Counted from the stretch's first letter, positions 1-12,438 are shown. The stretch: DNA of 64,000 nucleotides from Neospora caninum Liverpool (GCF_000208865.1 NC_018387.1:434001-498000); one strand, 5' to 3'. A program made the numbers and translations. The notes: generated by a model not told the origin, from the letters alone.

Positions 1-331
1 GTTGGAAACGTATCTAGAGGAGGGAGGCGAAGAGTCTTCAGCGCAGAAAGAAGAGAAAGAAGAGAGTGTGGTCGGCTGGGGCGGTCGGGTCCGCGAGACG
101 CAGGTGTTGCCAAGGATCAGCACAGAGAAACGGGGAGGCCAGACTGGGATGCGACTTCTCCAGAGGAGACGAAAGGTGGGCGTCTCAACAGAGCCCCTGC
201 CGAATCATTGGCAAGAGGAGAGGACTCAAACGCTGCTATCGAACCGGAAAGGCAGAGTGCCTTTTGGCACAGAAAATGACGGGGCGCAGGAACAGGGGAA
301 AATACGGGAAAACGTGACGCCCACGCCGTAG
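1..331 (+). CDS. Possible 3' end of a hypothetical protein, cut by the left edge
   Basis: One frame is open from the first bases to a TAG at 329-331, giving about 109 residues. It is rich in Glu, Lys, Arg and Gln (EEGGEESSAQKEEKEES near the start) and ends in NVTPTP. The plus strand of the first 900 bases is purine-rich, as in coding strands elsewhere in this window, so this may be the disordered C-terminus of a protein that begins to the left. No domain is recognised and no splice acceptor was identified. The same strand stays purine-rich in other frames to about 740, so part of it may be 3' UTR or more exons. It could also be wholly untranslated. Confidence 0.25.
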   Translation, partial: LETYLEEGGEESSAQKEEKEESVVGWGGRVRETQVLPRISTEKRGGQTGMRLLQRRRKVGVSTEPLPNHWQEERTQTLLSNRKGRVPFGTENDGAQEQGKIRENVTPTP

Positions 332-2531
332 AGTGGAGGGTGGCTCGGGATTTTGTTTGGCAGCAGCGGGTCGGAGGCTGGTGAATTCTCAGCTTGTCGG
401 ACAGAGAGAAATCCACACGGTTCATCCAGGTTAGATGGGATGCTGAGAGAGATGATGTTTTCTCCGGAGGGGAGAAGGAGCATCGACTGGGAGAGATGAC
501 GCTGGCAGCTTCTGCGCCACGTGAACAAGGCTGGCCGTTCCCTCTTTTCCCCAGCAAAGCAGAAGCAGTGGAGGAGGAACAAGGCGGAAGCGCTGTGCAG
601 GAGAGGAGGGAAACGATGAGGCGGAGACAGAAAGCAGATAGAGTGGAAGGAGCCAGGGGAGAAACATGGCTGGCAGGATGGCATCAAAGGAGCGAGGAAG
701 GAGAAAAACGACAAGGATCCGAATTTGGTTGCTGCAGTTAGTCTCGCTGTTTGGAACGGCAGCACACCCACTCCGTCTTTATTGCCTGACAGTACCTCTC
801 GAGCAGTGGGTGGCTTAGTGCGTTCAGACAGGGGCAAGAAACTGGATTTGAAGAGGAAGAGCGGGAGGGAGACGGCAGAGACACAACGAATTGCAGTGGA
901 ACTGTAGACCACGGTTGGCAAGCAAAAACTGGTGCACACGAAATAAAGAAGACGACCGATCGTGTCTTGTCTGCCGCGGACCTGGAAAACGTAGGTGAAG
1001 AGGCGAAAGCCGACGATGGCCTCTTATCCGGTCTCGTTAGCTTCCTATCGCGCCCTCTGGTTGGAGACACAAGCAGCTGACGCAAGCAGGAAACCACGAG
1101 CGGTACGAGAAGGATCCGCCACGCATTTGTGGCGAAAGAGATGCGATGAAGGCGATGAACAGCGTTGTAGTCTTGGTTTTCCTTTAACGTCCCTTTTCCG
1201 AGTTAGGGGAGGGAACGATAGCACCGCCAAACACGTGTTCGTTTCTCTGTATAAGGGTGGTTGGCCCTCTGACCGCGAAGAGAAGCCAACAACGCTACGA
1301 CCCTCCGCCTTTCTAAACCTTTCTTTGACCTTGTATATATTTTTGTGAAAGATGCACACGGCCGGACCGGTTTTGCAGTCGGTTAAATCGATGTACCCCA
1401 CAATGTCTATCTCTGGAATAAAAATACCGGTAAACAATACAAAAGGAAACACAGCGTATGTCTGTCTTTCTATGGCAGACGCACCCTGGTGACATTCTGT
1501 TTTCCTCGCACTGTGCAGAAGCCACGCAGTACAGAGCTACACATAGGAGTTTCCAGCTTTTCCTGCTTTAGTCTGTTGCCGTTGATGGCGCCGTGGTTTT
1601 CACTAGACGTCGCTGCCAGGTGTCCGTACGTACAGTTTTATTCTTCGCCCCTGTAACGCAAAGCCTATATTTCCCCCTGTATTTGAAAGGGGCATTCTCT
1701 CGCAATATGCGAGGTCCAACTCGGAAAAAGCTTGAAGTGAAATCCAGCTCTTCAAAATTTCCCCTAGAGTTGGTTCCACGCTCGGCTCACGAATGCAAAA
1801 CATGTGCACCGGTCGTTATCTTGCTTGTGCACCTGTGTTCTGGATGTTACGTCTCGGTGGCAGGACTTCATGCTCGTTCGCTTTCGCGGATCATGGACCT
1901 TCGCGATCGGACTGAAGTTCGTGTTTGTCGTACGAAATAGCCTTGCATCTGCGATTTAGATCCGTTTCGAGTCTCCAATGTACGAACGTTCTGGTATCCG
2001 TATGGTGATAGATGGAAACCTGGCTTTGATACCTGTCTTACTTTCATCAGGATCGTTGCGTTCGGGGTCGTGCGCGGTGGAGCAACGAAGGCAATGGACA
2101 CAAAACGAGTGGACAGTTTCTTTCCCTGTTGTTGAAGTTATTGCCCTTACCCTTGCTGTGTCACACCACAACATGTTCGAGAGCGAAGAGGCACGAAGCG
2201 ACAGTACTGACAGGTTTTTCTCTGGGTGAACTTCACACGAGACTACTTTTCGTTCCTGTAAAGGGACATACACCTGCCTGGGATAATGTTCAGCAACGAC
2301 ACTCTGCCCTCAGGCCGATCTGATGTCGCTGGCTGCGGCGACTGCGATTTTTAGCAGCCCCAGGCAAACCGTTTCTCGCTGTACGCCCGTCCTCGAGTAT
2401 CACTGTTCTTCAGGGATCTCAGGCACTCCAGAAAGCATGACCTTTGAAGAGACACTTGGCGTTCCCCCACATACTTGCCCCAAGCGTAGGTGGTACCGTA
2501 CCCGAAGCACGAGCTACTTGATCGGCTTCTT
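332..2531. other. Spacer without a supported gene
   Basis: Open frames here are short, lack a splice pattern and mostly start at non-ATG codons. The minus-strand frame at 226-939 is Pro/Ser/Leu-rich and is what the purine-rich plus strand gives when read backwards. The right part should hold the 3' UTR of the minus-strand gene that ends at 2532. Confidence 0.5.
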
Positions 2532-5163
2532 TCACCGCAGCTTCTTTTGAGTTTGCACGGGCGGCGCAAGAGTCGCCGCTTTCCGATGTGGTTGGACTCC
2601 TTTTTGGGCGGCCTGCGGCGTCTTCTTCATGGCCCGGGAGTCGGCATATTTCAAAGCTCCTGTAGCGAGGAAGTCGGGGACCGCGATGTCATCGAGCTCT
2701 TTCATCTCGTCGGAGAAGCGTCGCTCGAAGAACTTTCAAGAACAGAGAGAAAGGCACACGAACTAGGATAACTGCTCAAGATTACAAGCAAGAAGAAGAC
2801 TGGACAGCGGAAGGAGGATCGATTGTGGACTGACAGTCAACGCAGAGAACAAGCTATCAGTGATCGGGCACTCCGTTACCGCCCCTTCCACGGGCCTCGT
2901 CGTTTATTTCCAAGTACGAATTTGTGCCGGTTTGCGTTAGAGCATGGCATGGGGAGGATACTCGGTCGAGTATTTTGCTTCACCTGAAGAACAGAGAACT
3001 TTACTCTGTGAACACAAGATTGACATGCAGGTGTATCAGCGCGAGACTACGCGTGCCAGGCAAACGGCGTACTCTACCGGCTGCGCAGGGGGAAGTCGCG
3101 GATCGCTGCCGAGCTTTCCATGCGTATCCAGCTTACTCTGCCGCTATTATCAGGCTTCTGTTGACGATCTTTGTCGTGGCTCCATTCCTTCAGTCGGTTC
3201 AGCTTCTTCTGGTTCTGCTCGGAGGTCTCTAGCAGCTCTTTGTAAAGGCTCGTGACTGTACGGATCATGCTACAGTAATCGATCTTGCGTGCTCCGTGAG
3301 GGAGGCGATTGTACATGCCTAATCGGCTACCGGTCACGTTCTCCGCGACTTCTTCCCAATCCCATACTTTATAAGAATCTGTGAAAAAGACAGGAAACAA
3401 GTTGTCGAAATAGAGGATTGTTGGGCAAAACTGGAATTTACCAGCTGGACACACGGCAAGGGCGCGGGGATCCAGTCGATCTGTGCTGTCACCAGACCGC
3501 AGTGGATGGCCGGCTCATAAAGGGTATGTGAAAAAACTGAGGCGAGCACAAGGCTGCATGGACTTTGCTGCAAGCGATCCTTGTTTTGTCGGCTTCAGCG
3601 TATTCGTATGATGGAAAAGTACACATGTATATACGGACCGCTAGCTGCCGCATGTTACGGCAACTGCTTGCTTATTCCGATCTCTCCTACCTGAATTTTC
3701 TTGAAGTCTGTCGAGCACTCGCATCAAACAGCCACTCTGTCTGGTCGCAGGCGTGCGCTGCTCTGCATCGCTGGATATACCATCTTTTTTCTCTACCCAG
3801 AGCTGCTGCGTAGCAGGATTAGCGGCACCAGATGGAAAAGCCGTCGCTTTTCTCATGTCAGGAGCAAACTGACTCTCGGCGCGGATACACTCAAACATGG
3901 GATGGAACCTCAAAAAGTTGTCGGAACCTCTTCGTTCGAACTCCAGCTCGTCGTCTGGTGGCAGGGAAGAGCATCCTGAGCCTGAGAGGAGACGACCCGA
4001 GATAGGGTCACGTGGCCCACTGAGATTTCCCGAGACATTCCCTAATGCCAAAGCGGAGGAAGGTTGAGGCGTGTTTAAGAGAGCCGTGCTGATATGCGTC
4101 GCTCGCTTTCGCAGAAACCAAACATTCGCGAGCGCAGGGGGATTTGGAGGAGGCGGTAATGGGGGAGCTGGGAGATCGGCAGCCTTCGCCGTGTCGCTGG
4201 GGTCACAGTTCCCGGCGGAAGTACCCGAAGAAGAAGCCCCGATCTGTGAAGGACGCGTCCCGGGCTTCTTTGGCTCAACAGGCGAGCCAGGGGCCGAAGA
4301 AGGAGAGGGAGTTGTCGAACGCGTAAAGCGAGGAATCACCATGGTGAGGTTTTCTGCCTCAGTGCTCTTCAAGACATGCTTGTGAGCAGACCCCTCATGA
4401 ACGAACGGAGAAACGGAGTGCTCTTCTTTCACAGGAAAAAGGTAGGTGTCTTGGCGGAAATGAGGTGGAAGCGCAGAGCTCGTTTTTCTTATAGCGAGGC
4501 CCACGAAACCATAAGTCAATGCAGGCGCAACGATGGTCTGCCGACACGTTACGAGGAACGACAGACACACATAGCAGGCAGCACATCAGAAGCAACATCG
4601 GCAGCCCAGCTCGTGGACAGCTTGATGCCACTCCACGGGAAATCGCTTCCTCGAACCAACAGCCTGCTTGGAACAAAAACATGCGGCAGTGTTACAATTT
4701 TTGTGCCGGCGGGATGCTACACACTTGACGCGCCCTGGTACAGATTTAAGCGCACTCAACCGTAGCCGCAAAAACGACGGAAGAAAACGGTGTGAAGGGT
4801 GCCTTCCTGCTGCGCCAGTCTGGACTGTGCCAATCGGGTTGAACGAGAGAGAGCGGGACTTACTAGCATAAAGAGAAAGAACCGCAAGGTGTGGAAAGGA
4901 GACGTGAAAGGACGGACGTCACCCCTGTCGACTGCCATCCGAGGCCAGTCGAGCAGCGGGGAAGGCTTGCTTGTTGTAACCGGTGACAGACGCAGTCCTG
5001 TCATCCGAACTTTTCTCTTCCGTGTGGGTTTCTTGGGAGCGGAAATTCCGTTGGGGAATCCCACGAATCGTGGTTTCGCTTCGTACTCTGTCGTATTGCC
5101 CCAAAAAGTCGGGCCCGGGAACCCGGCGGCGGTCGATGTGCTCGGTCCCCACGCGCGCCCCAG
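2532..5163 (-). CDS. Multi-exon hypothetical protein, 5' end not resolved
   Basis: I do not recognise this protein. Four exons were joined on the minus strand: about 5163-4981, 4537-3781, 3378-3137 and 2732-2532. Phases agree (0, 1, 0), and the acceptors at 3379-3380 and 2733-2734 follow pyrimidine tracts. The first exon is open only to an in-frame TAG at 5164-5166 and has no early ATG, so an upstream exon is missing. At least 460 residues are encoded. Visible are a basic stretch (KKPTRKRKVRM) before a short hydrophobic segment (TIVAPALTYGFVGLAI), a Ser/Pro-rich middle with PAPPLPPPPNPP, a VWFLRKRATHIST motif, and a charged C-terminus. The last exon begins FFERRFSDEMKELDD and ends in TGA at 2532-2534. 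VWFLRK..IST weakly recalls the W-[LM]-R-[KR]-T-x-Y-I-S motif of Paf1, but with two extra residues, so I do not name it Paf1. The donor after 4981 (GTTACA) is weak. Confidence 0.6.
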
Positions 5164-7070
5164 CTAGCTGCTCCGACCTCCCGTCACACTTCATTGGCAC
5201 TCCATTTTCACAGTTTGTGTGGAGTGCACGACAGTGCACGGAATTCACCTTCTTTCACGGCACAGGATGCCGATGTGCAACCTCAACAGGGACAGTTCAC
5301 TCACAGGCCGTCCCTTGCGTAACAGGATAAGATGAGGTTGCACCGAGTCGAGCATTTCCGGGCAGCACAGTGTAAGTACACCCGAGGGGGTACCATACGG
5401 AAATGGCACCTCTCTGTTTGTGGCCTGTGAACTTTGAGTCATGTTCGCATATGAACGTGCAGCGAAATTAATCTAAACGCCGTTTCCTTTACAACCAGTG
5501 GCTATCCACTCCGCAGAGGTGACAAGGCTCCTTGTGTCCCCCCGGTCGAGACACAACAACGCACACTCAAGGGGTCTTTCGAGGCTTACAAGCCAAGCCG
5601 TACACGAAGGATGTGTCTTCGAAAAAGCGGCGATGTTACCGCCCCATAGGTTTTTAGAAGCAAACAGTTGATGTGGTGAGACTGTGGGACGGAACTAGCA
5701 TGGCACTTTCTTACGAAACCCCGAACGGCGCGGGATTCGAGTTTGCTCTGTTCCTCATTGACTGTATTGTCAACCCATTGCCAATGAGCCAGAGGCCGGT
5801 ATCATATATGTTGTGTCTTTTCCAAGTCGTTGCCTGTGTCTAGAGAGGACGCCCTGCAGGAAGGGAGGAAGCTGATACACGCAAGACGCTTGCCGTCATG
5901 TGGACTCCTGTAGATGCAAGAGATTTTTTATGCAAATTGCAGGAGGAGCTGGACACCGAGCAATTGTTACTGTGACGTAGATTAATGCCTGTTCAGGGGA
6001 GACACTCCAGAGCTCCATCCTACGGGGCGACAAAGCTGGTGCTTATCATATGAAACGGGAATACGTCCACCACGCGAGCTTTGGAGTCCGAACTTGTCGC
6101 CCACACTGTGTCAGCCCAAACGGTCTCCTGTTGTGCCTTCTGGCATCTGCATTTTTTCGAAGCAGCATGCAACTGGTGGCGTTGTCAGAAAGAGCGCTGC
6201 CTGCTTCTTCACTGCGAAGCACGTTCTGCATTGACTCGGATGGTTTTTCTGTTGCATAGAAAAGCCGCACAGAGTTCTGCCTATTGGAAAGCCCTCCTTT
6301 CATCTTTTCCCAAAATCCACAGAAAATGCAGCTTGATGATATTCGTCAGACGACTCCTCTCCGGAAAACAAAATCATGAAGCATGCTGTGTGCTTGACGC
6401 TGATCTCTTGGATTGTTCACTGCGAATTTCAATCTCCTCTGTGGCCCCGGCACATGGATGGTATGTTAGATATTCCTTCGTGGTGTACATTCTGCGTAAA
6501 CCAAGGAGTTTCCAGCCCCATCTGCGCCCAATAGGAAGTTACGTTCAGACCTTCAGATATGGTTGTTCTAGTGCAAGGACAGTTGCCTTTAAATCAGGCA
6601 GTGCAAAAGAATCTGTTCGTTTGGTGCTAAAAAGTGGACGCCAGCTACCATAGGCTCTGTGTGAAGCTGCTGTACCCTCTTGGGGGGGGTCCACTCGACA
6701 CGGCTCTCATGCGGAGGAAACTAAGAAAGGAACCAACGGCAAACCATCGGGCAGCTCTCCTTTGTTCATCATGGGAATTCGGGAAAGAAACCTTCCTTTT
6801 TTCTCTGTCCACCTTTTGAACACTGAGTCGGGAAGGAGGGTACTGGATGGCAGAAAAGTACCGGCTTCTCGTCATATCGCGCTTCAGAGCGCAGCCTCCC
6901 ACGTGAGCAGCAAACACTGATATCCAGTGCTGTACGAAATCCGGACACGAACCGCTTCGAAGACAAGACGCAGCCTTCTTGACAGAAGCAAGACTGACTC
7001 AGAACGCGGGGGCGGTTAGTGCGCTGGTGGAGAAATCTGGGAACGTTCGTTCTTCGTTGGATGGTCGGTC
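5164..7070. other. Spacer without a supported gene
   Basis: This lies between the 5' end of one minus-strand gene and the 3' end of the next. It should contain an unplaced first exon, 5' UTR and promoter of the 2532-5163 gene, and the 3' UTR of the gene ending at 7071. No ORF here has coding-like composition or usable splice sites. Confidence 0.4.
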
Positions 7071-8177
7071 TCACATAACGAACTGATCAAGAACAGCATC
7101 GCTAATGGCCCGGGTTCCAGTTTTTGGTACCTGTGCCCGCTCTCCTCTCGCCATAGACTCTTTCGTGCCGCCTGAGTTTCGGCCAGAGGGGCCATCTTTT
7201 GCCTTTCCCAAGACACCGCCGGTTTTAAGTGAAGCTTGTGGATGAGCCGTTCGTTTTTCTGGATTGTGCCCACGAGGCGTTTTCTTCTTCAGCTGCTTTC
7301 CCTTTTCTTCTCTTCCCTCTGTGGCTTCATTTTCGCCGTCCAAAGAGTGACTCTCAGCCTCACCGAGGTCTTCCTTATCTTCCCGGTCTTTCCTTTTGCC
7401 GGCCCGTTTCTCTTCCATTTTCAAGAATCTCTTTTGCTCGTCGACTAACTCCAGGTACAGCGAGTTCTGGCGCTTCACCTCGTTGAGCGCGGCATTAAGT
7501 CGAGCTTCGCGAACGCGACGTTTGTACACTTTCTCCTCGATGAGCTGTTGCCATGAAAAGCCTTTGAGGTACGTCAGACACCAGAGATCTTCTCGCCACC
7601 GGCTCTTTCGCTTCGTTCCTCCGATCGGCTGCCCATTCAAAAAGCCCGCCACACGACGGGCCACACGCTTATCGAGAAACTCTAGCCAGCCCTCTGTCGC
7701 GACAGCAGAGGATGCGGATTTCGACTGAGAAGAAGGCGAACGGCGATTGCGGCGCTGATCCCCGGCGCCGTCGTCCTGTATGTGGAGTCGCCCCAGCTGG
7801 CCGAAGCGATCAAAGTAGCGACGAAGCGCTGCACGGTTCATCCGAGGAGGAATTCGTGAGATATACACAATTCCTGGTTCGCGTTTCTTCCGCTGGGTGG
7901 CAAGCAAAGACGGAGCAGTTAGGGAAGAAGACGCAGACAACGAAGAAGACGCAGAAGTCCCCTTCCCATTATCGAGACGCCGTTTCTTCTGTGGAGCACT
8001 TTTCCGTGAAGTCGCCTCCTCCAACGGATTCCCCTCCAAGGAGGCATCCATGGACGAGGGTCCGCGCGGGGAGCTGTCTGTACGCATCGCGACGAGCTCC
8101 CTTGAGCATGCGAGAAGCGGCGGTGAACTCAATTTCCCGTCCCACCTTGCCCTGTCGAAAGGCACATAAGCATGCAT
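7071..8177 (-). CDS. ESF2: ESF2/ABT1-type pre-rRNA processing factor
   Basis: This single-exon gene encodes 368 residues. Yeast Esf2 and human ABT1 work in the nucleolar small-subunit processome, where they aid early pre-18S rRNA cleavage and stimulate the helicase Dbp8 (family knowledge). Residues from about 102 form the family RRM: GIVYISRIPPRMN at its first strand, a divergent linker, then EGWLEFLDKRVARRVAGFLN. The diagnostic block follows, with the family's YDLWNLKYL.F.W element seen as EDLWCLTYLKGFSWQQL, then a basic helix (KVYKRRVREARLNAAL). A bipartite-like basic run (PQKKRRLDNGKG) near residue 72 suits nuclear import. The C-terminal third is a Lys/Glu-rich tail ending in DQFVM. The ATG at 8175-8177 is the longest start. 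A second ATG at 8085-8087 has a better -3 base and may be the real one. The family assignment is secure. Confidence 0.9.
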   Translation of the reverse strand: MHAYVPFDRARWDGKLSSPPLLACSRELVAMRTDSSPRGPSSMDASLEGNPLEEATSRKSAPQKKRRLDNGKGTSASSSLSASSSLTAPSLLATQRKKREPGIVYISRIPPRMNRAALRRYFDRFGQLGRLHIQDDGAGDQRRNRRSPSSQSKSASSAVATEGWLEFLDKRVARRVAGFLNGQPIGGTKRKSRWREDLWCLTYLKGFSWQQLIEEKVYKRRVREARLNAALNEVKRQNSLYLELVDEQKRFLKMEEKRAGKRKDREDKEDLGEAESHSLDGENEATEGREEKGKQLKKKTPRGHNPEKRTAHPQASLKTGGVLGKAKDGPSGRNSGGTKESMARGERAQVPKTGTRAISDAVLDQFVM

Positions 8178-11100
8178 CCACCAAGCCTTCTGCAGTGGTT
8201 AAGAGGATGAAACATTAACCCAAGATATACCCTTTGATGTGTGCCCCGTCTTTCCGCCCTCGCTTTTCCTCGGCGTCCTTTCTGTTTCGTGTTTCTTGTG
8301 CCACGAAGGCTTCCAGATCTTTTCCCCAGCATCAATGAAGCGTGGCGGCACTGTCCTGAGTGGAGCACAGCCTTTCTGCTCCGAGATCCCAGGGCAAACT
8401 TCCAGCAAGACGGAGGAGGAAAAAACACCGCGGTGCTTCCCTGTTGCTGGAAAGCTGATCTAGCGGGTAACAGCCATTAGGTACGCAAAAGGAAGGCTAA
8501 ATGTGGGGCCACGGTGAAATGAAAGACGGGAAAAGAAACGCAGATCCACAAAAGAATTGAGCTTCAATGGGCGTTCCTTGGGAGGAGAGAGAAGAACAGA
8601 AGATAAAGTTCACGTTTTCAGGTGAAGGAAGATACGACATACCGCCAATTCATTAACAAGAGTATTCGCTGCCTGTGGCCTAGCTGTCACCTGCGCAAAA
8701 ATTCGGAATCAACAAAGTTGGCGACGCCCTCGAAGGTGCGGCAAAGAAGACCGGGGTACATAACTGAGCAAAAGGCGAAGGATGAGGGGAAATCTTGTCA
8801 TGAGAGGGAATATTACAACGAAAGTTCCGGGAAAAGCATTGCATGCGTTAGAAATCGAGTGATTGGGTGTATGTCTGCATGCGCGGCGCGGCGCGGTCGC
8901 GGTAGCTTGGACGAAAAATTCCACAAAAATAGTCCGGATCGATTCGGGGCAAAGTAAGTTGGGCCACCGACAGCTTGTTTTCTCGTGGCTGCATTCCATC
9001 GGCAACCCATGCAAATGCGATAACTAAGCTTCTCGCCACTGTGGCTGTGATACTGCCCAAAACACACCGCCCAATGCACTAACTCCGAACAGAAATCGTG
9101 TCTCCGTACTCAAGCGGAGACTTAGCGTCTGCCATTGTCAAAAGGGATTTCTGCGGCATTTGATTCGGGTCTGACAGGATGCAACTATGCTAACGTTTCT
9201 CTTCCAAGGAAATACAGGAAGTACTTTTTTGTGGACCACTGTCTGCCATATTTGGCCGAGGAAGGAAATGCCACTCTTCCACAGGGGATTGTGTTTCTCG
9301 TAGCGTATGGCAACTGTGAGTTCCGGCACGAAGGCATCAGTTTTGCGCTAACGAGTTGCATCCACGCACATTGTGGAGAGACTCTCGCGTAATAGATGCG
9401 GCATCTTCCAGTTCCTGCAGAAGATCGTATGGAACCACCACTTTTCTTCAAGTTCTTGCATCAGTGATATCCAGAGTTACGCGGGTGGGCTGGTATAATC
9501 CGTTTCCTGATTAGGCTAAGGCCGCATTTGCCAGAATAGCGGAGTGAGACTGCGTGATGCGGCTAGGAGTTTCCACACTTAAGGGATCCGGAGAAAACGC
9601 GTACCCGAAGGTCTCTCGGCTCGGTGAAACTGCGAAACGCGAGTGAGACAACGTGGCGTAGGAGGCAGTTGGTTAACGCCTTCGTGCGTTGTTGAAACAC
9701 ATGGACAGTATCAAAACTGGGATCTTGGTTAAGAATGTCTATACAAAAGGCGATTGCCGATTGAGTTTAGCCCGCTTCCCTGGAGTGCGTATCGAAAGTG
9801 TTAACGAGACTCTGCTTGTCATCGTCACGAAAAGGTAGAATTTTTCCAGTCGATACATACATGCTGGAAACAACGTCCATATCTGGGAAAAAAGCTGTCG
9901 CCCGTGACGCATAGGAGCAATATCCGCGTTAGAGGTTTTTTGGGAACCGTTTGAGGATGCCGTTGACAGGGGGCAATTTATCAAATGCTGAAATCCACAA
10001 CCCCCCCAACTCAAGGTGCCATATGAAATGTGGCATGCATTAGGGCGCGCTGGAAAGCTAGAGCGGCTGCATGGCATACAGAACTCTGACGCGCCTACAC
10101 AACAGGCAGGGCGAAACGCGCGAACGCATGCCGGATGCCTCAGGCTACGCCCTCGTGGCGGGTTCAAAGCAAGTGGTATTCTAATGGAGCCGACTCATGA
10201 TGAAACAGTTACAAGGGTGGGCTCGTGCTAACTTTAGCTTCTCTGTGCTTTTCACGTTGGATGACTCTCGCGAGGCGTGCCGCAACCAACGCGAGAGCTC
10301 GAGGCATGTTCGGATATGGGTGATGCCACCGTCCCAGCAACCTATAAACATTCATTTGAAGCTGGAAGCCGTAGTTTCTTAGCGCACTGACCGAGTAACG
10401 TAGGCCGTTACATGGTCAAGCCTCGAGCCACGTTGGCCGCCAATCGCTGATGAGGCTTTTTTGTGCCTTGGAAAGCAATAGCATTGTGCTTGGAAGCTTG
10501 CCGCAGCAGACACGCGTATGCGGGTTCTGGCAATACGCAAGACAGCTGGTCAGGCGTTAAAAAACTACAACTGTGAAACTTTTCGTTTGAGAGGTGTGAC
10601 TCATACTGGCAGCGCTGAACCGCGGCGGACCCAACGAAGTTGAATGAGATCCGGAAAAAGGAACGACCGCTGGACACAGCTCTTGGGCATTGCAACGGTT
10701 TGCTTTCAGTTGCATTCACGCATTGCCCAGAAGGCCAACGTGAGGAGCGATGACAATGGGGTGGCGGCTTCGTTTCGTTGTTAGCACCCAAGTGCGTGTC
10801 ACGTCTCCAGCGTTACACCTAACAGCACACGTCACAGCTGACTGCCGCTCGGTCGTCCGCCCTTAGGTTCGAAACGTGAGACGAGTTCTCGGGAGTATTT
10901 CAAGATTTGTAAACGAGTTGCCTACACACCGCTTATTACAAAAGGCAGCAGGGGAGGAAGGGAACACGTTGGAGACCAGAAAGCATGCTGACTGAGAGCA
11001 AATGCCGAAAAGGGACTTCTCGATGGCAGGCCGTCGGCTCTTGCCTCGATTTACGGCTGACCAAAAAGGCAACCCCCTTCAGTAGAAACGTGAACATTAG

Positions 11101-12438
11101 CGTGGAAGTAGCTTCACTATTACACGTACGTATGCTGCTCTTCTATTGTTGTAAGTCACATGGCATTTTTTTCGGCTGCCTTACCAGTGAGCTTTCACGT
11201 CAGAGGATGCGCTAGGCCGCGCCATTGCTCGTCACAGATTCGCCCACTTTGCTCACCTTCGCGCACACTCGTCGTGTGTGACCTCACGCGGACCTTCGGG
11301 CTGGCAACCATGTCCTTGATCTGTCGTGTCGGCTGCGTTCCAGTGTGTTCGCTTCCAAGATTTTGCATGGAATGTTCTCGCTATACAATCGAGGATCTTT
11401 GCCGTTTGACCCCCAGACATAAAACTTAGCAGGAACTGTACCCCAACGAGTGCAGTGCTGCGCGAGCGCTGTTTCACTTGGGAGACAGGTAGCTGTGCGT
11501 ATAACTTTTGGCCGTAACGGCAGAATGCGCGCTTGTGTCCCCGTGTGGAAAAGGCGTACATGCGAAAAGTGTGACAAAAAAGTCAACAGCGAATGTGTCA
11601 GTCATTCTGCGGTGATTTTGGCGAGAGGTGGATGGCAGCATCGGCGGACATTTGGCCCCGCAACGCTGTAAAGACACACGCATGACCGTTGAGTGCTCGT
11701 CGGTTCTCGTCTCCGTGCGAGAGAGGCAGGAGAGGAGTCATTTCAGTCCAGTGGCGGCAGTTCGAAACTCGTTTTCTGACTACATCACGCGGCTGGGAAC
11801 TCTTTGTTTGCTGTTATCGTGTTATGGTTTTCGCTTGGTGTGCGAAGCCGGCTCTCGAAATCAACCCTGTGTGTTGATTCCCGTTTCAATTATATGTTCG
11901 AGACAAGCGGTTCAACGCAACCGGCCGTTGACACCTCCTATTTTGAGAGTATCTGTCACGCCTTGCTTGGTTTTGCGTCAATCGGAAAATCGCCAAGAGC
12001 TACACCATACAGCTTACGGGCGGCTCGCTGGATGTCGGTTGTGTCACGTCGCCCTTGCCTTGCCGTGTTTCCCGCCAGTTTATGCGTCAGTTTCTGTACG
12101 TAGTAGCTTACCGTTTTGACGCGGGCAGATTCTCCTTTTCGTTATCCCACCATCGGCACACCCGTTCCGCAGCTTCCTGCGCCATCTCTCTAGGTCTGGG
12201 GTGTCCAGTTGACCGCATTTATCCCATCTTGCAGTCGTTCGCTCGGCTCCAGGGCTGTTCGGGCCGGCGCGGCCTTCAAGCTGGCGACGCCCGTCGGGGG
12301 AAGAGCAGGAGCAGAGATCTTCCGCCTCAGGGTCTTGCAGCCTTTTGAAAGCGAAGCTTCCATCGCTCTCTCAATTCAGTCATCCCGCTCAAACAACGGG
12401 AAAGTGGAACGGAGTTTTTTCCTCCCCCGTCCCCGATA
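8178..12438. other. Spacer between divergent ESF2-like and CMTR1-like genes
   Basis: About 4.3 kb separates two genes transcribed away from each other, so both promoters and 5' UTRs should lie here. ORFs are short and not coding-like. The longest, on the plus strand at 11628-12119, has no splice context and probably lies in the 5' UTR of the gene starting at 12439. No RNA gene was recognised. Confidence 0.5.
8840..8882. promoter_or_regulatory. Pair of TGCATGC motifs, candidate ApiAP2 sites
   Basis: TGCATGC occurs at 8840-8846 and again at 8876-8882, about 660 bp upstream of the ESF2-like start. In apicomplexans this palindrome is a known target class of AP2 DNA-binding proteins. A third copy (GCATGCA, 8170-8176) overlaps the first ATG of that gene. 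The motif is short and recurs elsewhere (for example 14573, 25934, 34207), so this is only suggestive. Confidence 0.25.

Noticed and set aside
226..939. Long minus-strand ORF (237 residues)
   Set aside because: It is Ser/Pro/Leu/Phe-rich, the expected antisense of a purine-rich plus strand, and has no splice or start support.
3074..3136. Stop at 3074 as the end of the 2532-5163 gene
   Set aside because: A good GTAAGC donor at 3131-3136 and an in-phase exon at 2532-2732 give a longer, more coherent C-terminus.
4919..5194. ATG-started minus-strand frame (MKCDGRSEQLAGARVG) as first exon of the 2532-5163 gene
   Set aside because: Its possible donors do not match the phase 0 acceptor at 4537. 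The +1 frame (FWGNTTEYEAKPRFVGFP) joins correctly and reads better.
5705..5760. tRNA-like B-box resemblance (GCGGGATTCGAG on the plus strand)
   Set aside because: The T-loop sequence is wrong (CTCGAAT instead of TTCGAAT) and no matching stems or acceptor arm could be drawn.
9135..9392. Plus-strand ORF of 85 residues in the 8.2-12.4 kb spacer
   Set aside because: It starts at TTG, lacks splice sites and has no coding-like neighbours.
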